Shown here one piece after another: positions 25,498-34,232 of a stretch of DNA of 64,000 bases. Under the pieces are notes generated by a model. The model was not told where the DNA came from, made no database searches, and saw nothing but the letters and a program-made list of their open reading frames with translations. The DNA is from Novosphingobium fluoreni (GTDB taxonomy: Bacteria; Pseudomonadota; Alphaproteobacteria; Sphingomonadales; Sphingomonadaceae). The DNA lies in contig NZ_JACIDY010000004.1 in assembly GCF_014196615.1 (NCBI RefSeq), positions 275,892 through 339,891 on the forward strand, given 5' to 3'. Both the position numbers and the translations under genes were made by a program. Numbering within the stretch: the first letter of the stretch is position 1; each line of letters begins with the position of its first letter.

Positions 25498-26425
25498 CCC
25501 TCATCACGATTTTCGCTCCGGGGCTGCCACACTGCGCAGTCCAGGCCGCCTCGATGTCTTCGATGTCATATGCTGCCACATCGATTTGCCATTTACCGCG
25601 CGCGGCATAATCGAGCAGCCGGTCGAACGCAGCGCGCCGTTCAGCCGGCGGCCGGATCAGTTCGCCGGTATCGACGCCGTGATGATGCCGCCGCCGCAAT
25701 TCCGTGAGCGTCAGCGTCATCGTCCGTCCCGCGCGGGTCCCGATACTCATGAGCCGGCCGCCCTCGGCCACGCAGCGCATGGCCGCCTCGGCCGGCGCAC
25801 CGAACAGCGGGTCAAGGACCACTTCATACCCGCGCGGCCCCATATGCTCGGACAGCGCTTTTTGGTCATCACCCTCCCCCAGCACGACAAGCTCGTCGAT
25901 CATGCCGCGCTCCTTCAGACGCTCCAGCCGTTCACGGGATCGGGCTGCCCCCACGACGACGCCCGCGCCAAGTTCACGCGCCGCCAATGTGCCGATCTGC
26001 CCCACAGGCCCTGTGGCGCCCAGGATCAACACACGCTCGCCGGGGACGATCTGGGCCTCTTCCAGCGGGACAAGTGCGCCGAGACCGGCGAGTGCCAGCG
26101 CGATGACCTGTTGTGCATCGACGTCCTCGCTGATCGGCCAGATTTCCTCATCGGGAACAAGGGTATAGTCCGACATCGCGCCCTCCGGCGGTACGGAATG
26201 GCCGAAATAGACACGCGTACCATCCTCAAGCCGCCCGATCCCTTCGCCGCCCACCACATAGGGAAAAGTCGGGTTCTTGTAGGTGCCGAGCACGCGCAGA
26301 ACATCGGTCGGCTGCAGGCCCGCCCAATCGACTTTGATCACTCGCGCGCCCCGCACCGGCACCGGGCGAGGCCGTTCGACCAGGTGCGGAACGGTATGCT
26401 TGGCCTCGACAAGAACAGCACGCAT
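25478..26425 (-). CDS. Quinone oxidoreductase-like MDR protein without zinc motifs
   Basis: The 315-residue medium-chain reductase begins MRAVLVEAKHTVPHLVERP and has the NAD(P)-binding ILGATGPVGQIGTLAARELG. It lacks the catalytic and structural zinc cysteine clusters, placing it with quinone oxidoreductases and enoyl-thioester reductases. A role in reducing an enone or enoyl-CoA fits the operon. The gap to the MaoC gene is about 105 bp; the downstream phosphotransferase overlaps it by 20 bp. Confidence 0.75.
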   Translation of the reverse strand: MRAVLVEAKHTVPHLVERPRPVPVRGARVIKVDWAGLQPTDVLRVLGTYKNPTFPYVVGGEGIGRLEDGTRVYFGHSVPPEGAMSDYTLVPDEEIWPISEDVDAQQVIALALAGLGALVPLEEAQIVPGERVLILGATGPVGQIGTLAARELGAGVVVGAARSRERLERLKERGMIDELVVLGEGDDQKALSEHMGPRGYEVVLDPLFGAPAEAAMRCVAEGGRLMSIGTRAGRTMTLTLTELRRRHHHGVDTGELIRPPAERRAAFDRLLDYAARGKWQIDVAAYDIEDIEAAWTAQCGSPGAKIVMRVASDAR

Positions 26426-26530
26426 CGGAAAAACTCCCGGTCTTGCGGCATGTCGTCGGCCGCCATCATCATTTCACATCGGCATCCGCCTTCCGGCGGC
26501 GGCGGGAAGGCCGACCTCGTTCCGCCCCCC

Positions 26531-26986
26531 TTAGTTGGGAGTATGACGGAAAATCATCTGAGCGATGCAGGACGGCTTTTCCGTACCTTCCCGCTCAACG
26601 GTCCATTCGATCACCGTCTGCATGGTGCTGCCCACCGGCTCATAGCTTATGACCTTGGCGAGAACGCGCAGGCGCGAGCCAACTGGGACCGGTGAAGGGA
26701 AACGAATTTTTTCGTAGCCATAGTTCACCCCCATCTTGAAGCCGCTGAAGGTGAACATGCCTTGATTGAGGGCGGAGATCATCGATAGCGTCAGCAACCC
26801 GTGCGCGATCGTTGTTCCGAACGGACCGTTTGCCGCGCGCTCCACATCGACGTGGATCCACTGATGGTCGCCACTGGCCTCGGCGAACTGGTTGATGCGG
26901 TCTTGCGTGACCTCCATCCATTCGCCGGGCCCCAGGGTGGTTCCGACCAGGCCCGGCAGGGATTCGTGACTGAAAACGACTGTCAT
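26531..26986 (-). CDS. MaoC-like (R)-specific enoyl-CoA hydratase
   Basis: The 151-residue single hotdog protein contains the hydratase 2 motif in FAEASGDHQWIHVD (catalytic Asp and His) and GTTIAHGLLTLSM. It starts 4 nt after the stop of the SDR gene, so the two are coupled: hydration followed by NAD-dependent oxidation of the 3-hydroxyacyl-CoA. The DUF35 gene just upstream could be a partner, as in ChsH1/ChsH2-type hydratases, though a second MaoC subunit is not seen here. Confidence 0.82.
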   Translation of the reverse strand: MTVVFSHESLPGLVGTTLGPGEWMEVTQDRINQFAEASGDHQWIHVDVERAANGPFGTTIAHGLLTLSMISALNQGMFTFSGFKMGVNYGYEKIRFPSPVPVGSRLRVLAKVISYEPVGSTMQTVIEWTVEREGTEKPSCIAQMIFRHTPN

Positions 26987-26990
26987 TCGA

Positions 26991-27911
26991 TCAACCCCCC
27001 AGCCTCAGGCCAGGGGCACGGGTACCGAACAGGTCAGTGCCCATGATCCTGCCGATGTCCTCGGCCTTCCAGCGCTTCTCACCGCTGCTGATGCCAGCGG
27101 ACTCGTGCCAAGGCTTGAGCACCGACAGGCGATCGGCGACCGCGCGGATGCACTGACCGCTAACAAACTGTGCCTCGTCGCTGGCTAGCCAAGCAACGAT
27201 CGGCGAACCGAGCGAGGGATCGTAGCGATCGAACACTTCCGGATCGAAGTCGTCGGGTTCCTTGGGGGCACCCATGCCAAGGGTCGAGGTAATCCGTGTG
27301 AGGCCACCGGGCGAGATCAGGTTGGCCGTTGCGCCGATCGATGCCAGTTCGAGTGCCAGCGTAAGGGTAAGGCCAGCAATGCCAGCCTTCGCCGCAGCAT
27401 AGTTGGTCTGCCCAAAATTGCCGAGCAACCCCGCACCAGACGTGGTGTTGATGATCCGGCCCGCATAGCGTCCGCCGCCTGCCTTTGCCGCCGCGCGCCA
27501 AATCCGCGCCGCCGCCCGGCTTGTCAGCCAACTGCCGCGCAAATGCACATTCATGACAAGGTCAAAATCCTCAACCGACATGTTCCAGATCGCCTTGTCA
27601 CGCGCGATGCCCGCATTGTTGACGATGATATCGATGCGCCCCCATTCGTTTACGCCACGCTGTACCATGGCATCGGCGCACGCCTCGTCTGCGACGTTCC
27701 CGAAATCGGCGACAGCCTCGCCACCGCGCTCCTTGATGATATCAACCACAACCTCGGCGTCGCGGCTCTGCCCTTCGCCGTGAACGCTACCGCCCAGATC
27801 GTTCACGATCACCTTTGCGCCATGCCGTGCCAGTTCAAGCGCATGGCCGCGGCCGATCCCGTGCCCGGCGCCCGTTACCAAGGCTACCTTGCCTGCAAGC
27901 AATCCCGTCAT
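26991..27911 (-). CDS. SDR dehydrogenase, MFE2/HSD17B4-like
   Basis: The 306-residue SDR has TGAGHGIGRGHALELARHG, VNDLGGS, NNAGIARDKAI and the YAAAK catalytic pair, the same branch as the SDR at 6793. It probably oxidises 3-hydroxyacyl-CoA made by the adjacent MaoC hydratase. It lies 6 nt after the DUF35 gene and 4 nt before MaoC. Confidence 0.82.
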   Translation of the reverse strand: MTGLLAGKVALVTGAGHGIGRGHALELARHGAKVIVNDLGGSVHGEGQSRDAEVVVDIIKERGGEAVADFGNVADEACADAMVQRGVNEWGRIDIIVNNAGIARDKAIWNMSVEDFDLVMNVHLRGSWLTSRAAARIWRAAAKAGGGRYAGRIINTTSGAGLLGNFGQTNYAAAKAGIAGLTLTLALELASIGATANLISPGGLTRITSTLGMGAPKEPDDFDPEVFDRYDPSLGSPIVAWLASDEAQFVSGQCIRAVADRLSVLKPWHESAGISSGEKRWKAEDIGRIMGTDLFGTRAPGLRLGG

Positions 27912-27917
27912 ATTCCC

Positions 27918-28340
27918 TTAACTCCTTGCCGGCGCAAAAACCGGGATTGTCACATCGTCTGAAATGGCCTCGAAAACGACCTGCAGCTTCATTCCGATCT
28001 CGAGATCCTGAGGAGCGGCATCGACCACCATTGTCGTCAAGCGCACCCCCTCCTCCAGATCGACCTGCGCGGCCACATAAGGCACTTTGGTGTTGAAGGG
28101 CGGGAGGTCGTTCACATACACGGTCGACCAGGTGTAGAGTGTGCCACGCCCCGTGACCTCGACCAGCGAGACATCCTCGCTCCAGCACGACGGGCACATT
28201 GGGCGCGGATAATAATGGACCTTTCCGCAAGCGCCACATCGGGCGATCATCAACCGCCCTTCACGCAAGGCGTCCCAGAACGGACGAGTTTCGTCCTCGA
28301 TCGTCGGCAAGTCGAAACGTGGTGCGGCGCTGGCCATCAA
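27918..28340 (-). CDS. DUF35 OB-fold protein with zinc ribbon
   Basis: The 140-residue protein has a zinc ribbon near residues 34-50 (CGACG, then CPSC) and the OB-fold segment TGRGTLYTWSTVYVN. It overlaps the crotonase gene by 4 bp. Its partner could be the MaoC protein two genes down or the divergent thiolase-like protein at 29306, which otherwise has no DUF35 neighbour. Confidence 0.8.
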   Translation of the reverse strand: MMASAAPRFDLPTIEDETRPFWDALREGRLMIARCGACGKVHYYPRPMCPSCWSEDVSLVEVTGRGTLYTWSTVYVNDLPPFNTKVPYVAAQVDLEEGVRLTTMVVDAAPQDLEIGMKLQVVFEAISDDVTIPVFAPARS

Positions 28341-29143
28341 TACCCCCTGTAGGCGACTTCGCGCTTTTCACCGAAGGAGGCGATGCCTTCACGCACGTCT
28401 TCGGTCTGCGAATTGATTTCCTGGGACATAGCCTCCGCCAGGAAGGCGCCCTGGCGATCGGAATCCATGGATGCGTTGAGCAGCTTCTTCGACAGACCGA
28501 TGGCCGTCGTCGCCCCCTTGGCCAAACGAGCGACCATGTCCTCGACCGCGACATCGAACTGCGCCGGCGTGGCGACCCGGTTCACCATGCCGATGGCCAT
28601 CGCCTCGTCGGCTGTGAGCCGTTCGCCGAAGAACGCCAGTTCCTTGGCCCTCTGTAGCCCGATCCTGCGCGGCAGGAGATAAGCGCTGCCCGCATCCATC
28701 GAAAGGCCGCGAAGCGCGAAGGGAAAGGAGAACCATGCAGATTGCGACGCGATCACAAGGTCGCATGCCAGCGCCAAGGTGGCGCCAAGACCAGCCGCCG
28801 GCCCCTGCACCGCCGCGACTACCGGCTTGCCGCAATCCAGCACCGCAGTGATTAAGGCCTGCGCACCCCAGAGCATCGTCCGCATCGTGCTGCCAACCGC
28901 CCGCTTCTGCGCCATGGTCGAGGCCATGCGGCTGACGTCCGCGCCGGCGCAGAAATGCTTACCGGTAGATCCGATTACAACCGCCCTGACGTCCGGGTCC
29001 GCATCCGCCTGGCGCAACAGTTCAATTATCTGCTGACGCCCCTCGGGCGTGATGGCGTTGGCACGATCGGGCCGGTTGAGAGTGATCCACATCACACCGC
29101 CCGCCATGTCGACAAGCAGCATGTCCGACTCCCCTTCACTCAC
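28337..29143 (-). CDS. Crotonase-family protein, PaaG-like
   Basis: The 268-residue protein has HFCAGADVSRM for the oxyanion hole. The two catalytic glutamates of classical enoyl-CoA hydratase are not conserved: GLGATLALACD lacks the first and the second site reads FPFALRG. An aspartate in LSMDAGSAYLLPRRIG matches the one used by PaaG-type isomerases. It may isomerise or rearrange a CoA thioester rather than hydrate it. The GTG at 29143 has AAGGAGG 7 nt upstream; an ATG at 29122 is also possible. It is the first gene of the operon and divergent from the thiolase-like gene. Confidence 0.75.
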   Translation of the reverse strand: MSEGESDMLLVDMAGGVMWITLNRPDRANAITPEGRQQIIELLRQADADPDVRAVVIGSTGKHFCAGADVSRMASTMAQKRAVGSTMRTMLWGAQALITAVLDCGKPVVAAVQGPAAGLGATLALACDLVIASQSAWFSFPFALRGLSMDAGSAYLLPRRIGLQRAKELAFFGERLTADEAMAIGMVNRVATPAQFDVAVEDMVARLAKGATTAIGLSKKLLNASMDSDRQGAFLAEAMSQEINSQTEDVREGIASFGEKREVAYRGY

Positions 29144-29305
29144 CTCACGCCCTCCTTAGTTCCTGCGCCCCGAAATCAAGCCTATCAGTTGCCCAAATCC
29201 TATTGCCCGCCCCGAACATGAACGAGTCCCCCCGACGGTTACAGTCAGCCCAAACCTGCTGCTCTATTCATCCCGTCACTGGCGGGACCATAAAAGGAGT
29301 ATGTA

Positions 29306-30451
29306 ATGGCGAGGCGGGTAGCGATTGCTGGCGTGGGACTGTCGGGAGAACCTGGCACGCCCGATGCGACGCCTTATGCACTGCATGCGCGCGCGGCGCG
29401 TGAAGCCCTGTTACAGTCCGGCCTTGCCCCCTCCGACATTGACGGTGTGGCGTCCGCAGGGCTGGGTGCCCTGCAACCGATCGACGTCGCCGAATACATG
29501 GGTATTCGTCCGCGCTGGATGGACTCGACAGGTGTCGGCGGTGCGACATGGGAAGTCATGGCCGCCCATGCCGCAGACGCAATCTCGGCAGGTCGCGCCG
29601 ACGTGATCCTGCTTGCTTACGGATCTACGGCGCGCAGCGATTTAAAGAAGAAACTGCGCACCGCATCGCTCAATTGGGGTACACGCGGACCCAGCCAGTT
29701 CGAAGCACCGTTCGGCCATTCGCTCATCTCAAAATATGCGATGGCCGCCCGCCGCCACATGCATGAATATGGCACCACACTCGAACATTTGGCCGAAATT
29801 GCGGTTTCCGCGCGCTACAATGCGGGTCTGACGCCTTTTGCCGCCTATAGCGAGCCGATCAGCATCGACGACGTGCTGGGCGGCCCAATGATCGCAGACC
29901 CCTTCACAAAGCTTCAATGCTGCATCCGATCGGATGGCGGCGCGGCGGTGATCATGGTCGCTGAAGACAGGGTGAAAGACTTGGCCTGCGACCCCGTTTG
30001 GGTGCTGGGCGCGGCCGAAGCTGGATCACATGTGTCGATGAGCCAATGGGAGGACTTTACTACGTCGCCCGCTGCCGTCGCGGGTCCGCTCGCCTTCCAG
30101 AGGGCCGGGGTTAGGCCGGATGAAATCGACGTTGCCCAGGTCTATGACGCATTCACCTATATGGAGTTGATAACACTAGAAGACCTTGGCTTCTGCGCCA
30201 AGGGCGAAGGTGGCCCCTTCGTAGCGGATGGTAAGTTGCGCGTGGGCGGAAGCCTGCCAACCAATACAGACGGTGGCGGCCTATCGGCGTGCCATCCCGG
30301 AATGCGCGGCCTTTTTCTGCTGGTGGAGGCAGCGCGCCAACTTCGCGGAGAATGTGGCGACCGGCAGGTAGAGGGGGCAAGGCTGGCTTGTGTCAGCGGC
30401 ACCGGAGGCTGGTTCTGCTCGAATGGCACGATGATCCTGGCGTCGGGCTGA
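29306..30451 (+). CDS. Thiolase-like lipid-transfer/aldolase-type protein
   Basis: The 381-residue protein is a paralogue of the one at 12691. It has DIDGVASAGLGAL, STGVGGATWEVMAAHAADAI where the nucleophilic cysteine of true thiolases is not present, and TDGGGLSACHPGMRG with the conserved histidine, then SGTGGWFCSNG. Loss of the cysteine with retention of the histidine is usual in SCP-x-like/Ltp2-type proteins. AAAAGGAG precedes the ATG. The divergent operon holds a DUF35 gene that could be its partner. Confidence 0.75.
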   Translation: MARRVAIAGVGLSGEPGTPDATPYALHARAAREALLQSGLAPSDIDGVASAGLGALQPIDVAEYMGIRPRWMDSTGVGGATWEVMAAHAADAISAGRADVILLAYGSTARSDLKKKLRTASLNWGTRGPSQFEAPFGHSLISKYAMAARRHMHEYGTTLEHLAEIAVSARYNAGLTPFAAYSEPISIDDVLGGPMIADPFTKLQCCIRSDGGAAVIMVAEDRVKDLACDPVWVLGAAEAGSHVSMSQWEDFTTSPAAVAGPLAFQRAGVRPDEIDVAQVYDAFTYMELITLEDLGFCAKGEGGPFVADGKLRVGGSLPTNTDGGGLSACHPGMRGLFLLVEAARQLRGECGDRQVEGARLACVSGTGGWFCSNGTMILASG

Positions 30452-30621
30452 TCCCTTTTACGGGCATTCTGTATGTCATTCTATATTGCCGCACCCTCAC
30501 CCCAGCACAGTTCCACGGCAATAGAAAAACGTTCTGCCCTTTATTACGCTAGGCACTTGCCGCGAGCCCTAAATGGCTTACTCTGAAGGGAGATAACAGC
30601 ACCGGATAAATGGAAAGCTGA

Positions 30622-31416
30622 ATGGACGAGGCTGTGGCAATACTCGATGATGCACCGTCGAAGGCAGATGCGATTGCTGCGGTGGTCAATGCGCTAGGCA
30701 CTGACGAGTTCGAAGGCGAAACCCTGCGGATGCTTCACGACCTTTCAGGGGTTGAGCATTTCTCGATCTACCGAGTACGCGGCGGCGAGCCTCGGTTTCT
30801 TGGCGGAGCCAGCATCAGCGGGCAGCACGCGTTGAAAGCGCCTCCTGCCAAAAATGATTGGCCCGCTCGCTCCTATGCAGAGCTTAAGTGTGCTCAGAAG
30901 GCGACGGAAGAGAGCATGCATGCGATACTGATGCATGACGAACTGAAGCAAATGGAAGATCCGGCGCTGGATCGTGCATTAGAACACTACAAAATCGCCG
31001 ATCGCGTTGTCGTTTGTGGAAAGAAGGCAGAGGATTTTTATGCCATTGCCGCGCTTCGTTCGAACGAGACAGGCGAATTTGCGGGAACACAACTGAAAAG
31101 CCTAGCCCGTACGGCGGACGTGCTGATTGCCGTGTGCGCAAAGCACGCAGCGATGCATTGGGACAAGGACAAGGCGGCAGCTCAGTTCGGCTCCATCGAA
31201 AAGATCGAGAAAAATCTTCGGGAAAGCGACTGGGGCCTTTCGGAAAGGGAATTGCAGGTCAGCGCGCGCATCTTGTTCGGCATCACCGCTTACGGCATAG
31301 CGCTCGATCTCGGCTTGGGCGAGGAGACCGTGGCCACGTATCGCAAGCGTCTTTATGCGCGCCTCCGTCTCGGAGGACGCCACGAGCTTCTGCAGCGCTA
31401 CCTGAAATTGCTGTAG
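30622..31416 (+). CDS. LuxR-type transcriptional regulator with sensor-like N-domain
   Basis: The 264-residue protein ends in a LuxR-like helix-turn-helix (about 205-264): GLSERELQVSARILFGITAY, then LGEETVATYRKRLYARL and RLGGRHELLQRY. The first 190 residues look like a ligand-binding domain (HFSIYRVRGGEPRFLGGASI) without a named match. No receiver phosphorylation site was recognised. It converges on the P450 gene with a 1-nt gap. It may sense a pathway compound and control the thiolase-like or P450 genes. Confidence 0.72.
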   Translation: MDEAVAILDDAPSKADAIAAVVNALGTDEFEGETLRMLHDLSGVEHFSIYRVRGGEPRFLGGASISGQHALKAPPAKNDWPARSYAELKCAQKATEESMHAILMHDELKQMEDPALDRALEHYKIADRVVVCGKKAEDFYAIAALRSNETGEFAGTQLKSLARTADVLIAVCAKHAAMHWDKDKAAAQFGSIEKIEKNLRESDWGLSERELQVSARILFGITAYGIALDLGLGEETVATYRKRLYARLRLGGRHELLQRYLKLL

Positions 31417-31417
31417 G

Positions 31418-32710
31418 CTATTCGGCGAGCCGATAGCGGATGGGAAGGCTTTTCAAGCCGCCGACTAAAATGGAATCCGTGCGCCGCGCCGGCCCTGCCA
31501 TCTCGATTGATTCGACCCGCTCAAAGAACTCTTCCATGAAGATCGTCATCTCCATGCGGGCGAGATGCTGTCCCAGGCATACATGTGCGCCATAGCCGAA
31601 GCCAATTTGCGAGTTGGATTTGCGGTCAACCTGAAATGTGAAGGGATCGACGAAGATGTCTTCGTCACGATTACCTGATGGATAGCAAAGCATCAACCAG
31701 TCCCCCTTTCGGATATGTTGGCCACGCAGTTCGTAATCCGCGGTGGCCGTGCGCATGAAATGGCTGACCGGCGAGGTCCACCGCACAGCTTCATTCACCA
31801 GCGAGGGGATAAGCGAGCGATCCGCCTTGACCAAGGCGAACTGCTCGGGGTTTTCCGCCATGGCGCGCACCGCGCCGCCGGTGGATGACGCCGTGGTATC
31901 GTGCCCGGCTGTCGCGATTGTCATGTAATAGCTGACGACATCAAATTCCGGTACCGGCACACCGCGGATCTTGGCGTTGGCGATCACGGATGCCACATCG
32001 TCCCGAGGATTGGCGCGGCGATCTTCAGCGATTGAGGTGAAATAGGCTTTCATCTCATGAACGAGATCATGGTTCGACGTCGCCCCGACAGAAAAGCCCC
32101 CTTGCTTGCCAGAAATTTCGGTATCGCGAGGATTGAAGAACCTCTGCGTCAGGCTAAGCAACATGTCTTCGTCCTCGCGCGGGACGTCAAGCAGGCTCAT
32201 GATGACGCGAAGCGGGAAGCGATTGGCCACCCGGTCCATGAATTCGCATTCGCTGGCTCCGGCCAGCGCACCGACGCTTCGGCTCGCGATCCCCCGAATG
32301 TCAGCCTCAAGGCTACGTATGCCCTTGGGCGCAAAGCGCGCCTGCGTTATCAGGCGATAACGCATATGCTCGGGCTGATCCATGGTCAGCAGCGACCGAT
32401 TCACAGGCTCACGCCCCTGCGCCTGCATCGCCTTCGCCCGCGCTTCAAAGTCCTGCGTGATCAACGTCTTGCGCACCCCATTGTTCGTGAACAAGCGCGG
32501 CTGTCGACCGATCTCCTCCATGTCCTTGTACTTCGTCACGACCCAGAAGGGGTCATACCCATCCGTCTCTGCAACGCTCAGCGGCATGTTGTGGCGCAGC
32601 CAGGTCAGATCCGCATGGATGGTATCGAACTCCCCATAAACCTTCGGGTCGACTAATCGATCCGCGATCTCTTGCGGCATTCGTGTTTTCTGCGCGGTCT
32701 GAATGTTCAT
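31418..32710 (-). CDS. Cytochrome P450 monooxygenase
   Basis: The 430-residue soluble bacterial P450 has the I-helix ATAGHDTTASSTGG, the K-helix EAVRW (ExxR), and the heme-binding loop FGYGAHVCLGQHLAR with the cysteine ligand. It lacks a membrane anchor. It would hydroxylate a hydrophobic substrate using ferredoxin-borne electrons; no ferredoxin gene is adjacent. A 357-bp region upstream probably contains its promoter. Confidence 0.88.
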   Translation of the reverse strand: MNIQTAQKTRMPQEIADRLVDPKVYGEFDTIHADLTWLRHNMPLSVAETDGYDPFWVVTKYKDMEEIGRQPRLFTNNGVRKTLITQDFEARAKAMQAQGREPVNRSLLTMDQPEHMRYRLITQARFAPKGIRSLEADIRGIASRSVGALAGASECEFMDRVANRFPLRVIMSLLDVPREDEDMLLSLTQRFFNPRDTEISGKQGGFSVGATSNHDLVHEMKAYFTSIAEDRRANPRDDVASVIANAKIRGVPVPEFDVVSYYMTIATAGHDTTASSTGGAVRAMAENPEQFALVKADRSLIPSLVNEAVRWTSPVSHFMRTATADYELRGQHIRKGDWLMLCYPSGNRDEDIFVDPFTFQVDRKSNSQIGFGYGAHVCLGQHLARMEMTIFMEEFFERVESIEMAGPARRTDSILVGGLKSLPIRYRLAE

Positions 32711-33067
32711 CGGATCAACCTGCTAACGAAGTCGCTGACGGCAGTTGCCATCAAAAAGCGAGGCCACGCATAGCCTAATTTGCAATGCCGCGTTAATTGC
32801 CTTGCCCCTCCACCCCGATAGGCCAGGCCTTTGGCCGGTTGCGTCATGCTGGGCAGTCTTGCGGCTGCCCTGCGGCAATCACGATACTGTAGTGACGTTG
32901 TGGACCGCCGTAAATAAGGATCCCGTCCGCACGTGGTTCGGTATACCTACCGGCAAAAACGCTTCGCTAAGCAGTTTCCAATCCGGTTGCATTGGATCGG
33001 CTGCTCTAAGTTTTCCGATGCCGCGTTCTTCAAGTTAGCAGTTGATCCCAACTGCTTTGAAATCGCG
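32711..33067. other. 357-bp gap between P450 and LysR genes
   Basis: No gene is recognised. It is upstream of the P450 and downstream of the LysR gene, both minus strand, and should hold the P450 promoter. No clear dyad was found by eye. Confidence 0.35.
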
Positions 33068-34024
33068 CTAGCTCGGATCGACGGCCTCAGCCAGCCAACC
33101 ACCATTCTCTATCAGTTGATGCAGCAGCTGCGCTGCGAGGTCACTGATTTCCATTGCGGCACGTGTGATCGCCTGGGTGGGGTTACGCGCAATGGCGACC
33201 GTGCGCGACAGGTCAACACCAGCTATGTGGGCAGCCGATAACTCGCCTCTCGCGAGTTCGTGCATGATCGCCGCATGCGGCAACAGAGAGTAGCCAAATC
33301 CTCCCGCCACCAGCGTCTTGGTATGGGTGAGCGAGTCTAGCTCCAGCCTGACGGCGTTGTGGAGATGTCCAATTTGCAGCCGACCCTCTATCAGTTTACG
33401 CAAGCCATGGGTCAACGACGGGAGGATAAGCTTGCGCTGTTTGACCAAACCTGGATCGACAGGCTCGGTTGCAATTCCCAAATCATCCCGATCACCGAAA
33501 TCACCGGGAGGCCCCACGAACAGGAGCGTTTCGCGCGCCACCGTTTTGGCGGAGAGATAGCGTGCGCCCTCCGTGTCGTACAATATGGCCAAGTCCAGAC
33601 GCCCCTCACCCAGCGACCGCCGTAGGGTCGCACTCAGCCCCTCACGCAGGCGCAGGTTGACCTGCGGCATCTTTTCCATGGCCGCCTGCAGCAGCGGAAC
33701 GCCGAGGATGAGGCTTGCGGTTGCTGGAAGCCCGATCGTCACTTCGCCTTGTGGAAGATGTTCAGCCGCCTGAACTTCTTCTCGGGCGCGACTCATCGAC
33801 AGCAGGATGGCCCCGGCGTGTTCCTGCAGCATGCGTCCCGCATCAGTCATTGCCACCCCGCGCGACGTTCGGTCGAACAGCTTGGCACCCACTTCATCTT
33901 CGAGACGCAGCAACTGCTGGCTCAGCGACGGTTGCGCTATTCCCAGTCGGTCAGCAGCTTCTGTAATCGATGAGCACCGCCCGATCATCAGGAAGTTCCG
34001 AAGCTGGGTCTCGTCCATTTTCAC
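33068..34024 (-). CDS. LysR-family transcriptional regulator
   Basis: The 318-residue protein has the N-terminal DNA-binding domain (QLRNFLMIGRCSSITEAADR, GIAQPSLSQQLLRLE) and the effector domain (GEVTIGLPATASLILGVPLL, GGFGYSLLPH). It lies between the P450 and aldehyde dehydrogenase genes in the same direction, so any of these could be its targets. A dyad upstream of its start suggests autoregulation. Confidence 0.85.
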   Translation of the reverse strand: MKMDETQLRNFLMIGRCSSITEAADRLGIAQPSLSQQLLRLEDEVGAKLFDRTSRGVAMTDAGRMLQEHAGAILLSMSRAREEVQAAEHLPQGEVTIGLPATASLILGVPLLQAAMEKMPQVNLRLREGLSATLRRSLGEGRLDLAILYDTEGARYLSAKTVARETLLFVGPPGDFGDRDDLGIATEPVDPGLVKQRKLILPSLTHGLRKLIEGRLQIGHLHNAVRLELDSLTHTKTLVAGGFGYSLLPHAAIMHELARGELSAAHIAGVDLSRTVAIARNPTQAITRAAMEISDLAAQLLHQLIENGGWLAEAVDPS

Positions 34025-34098
34025 CTCTGCCGACGGTATCGGCTAATTTCGCAGGCCCACTCAGGCGCTACGCCTCTCCTATCGACTTACAGCATGTC

Positions 34099-34113
34099 AT
34101 AGGCAGAACCTAT
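34099..34113. promoter_or_regulatory. LysR-box-like dyad upstream of the LysR gene
   Basis: ATAGG-N5-CCTAT (34099-34113) is a perfect dyad with the T-N11-A spacing of LysR sites, about 75 bp before the LysR start at 34024 on the minus strand. Confidence 0.4.
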
Positions 34114-34232
34114 TGCAAGTCATTACCTATCAAGGGTTGGGCAATCAGATCACTTAACAAGTATACAGGCCAAGCCATGAAAGGAATGCCTGGAATCCAC
34201 AAACCAAGTCCTGCGCGCTGCATGACATCCGA

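Noticed and set aside
24986..26695. Long plus-strand open frame (569 codons) opposite the APH, MDR and MaoC genes
   Set aside because: It is a shadow frame caused by high G+C; the minus-strand genes carry the recognisable motifs.
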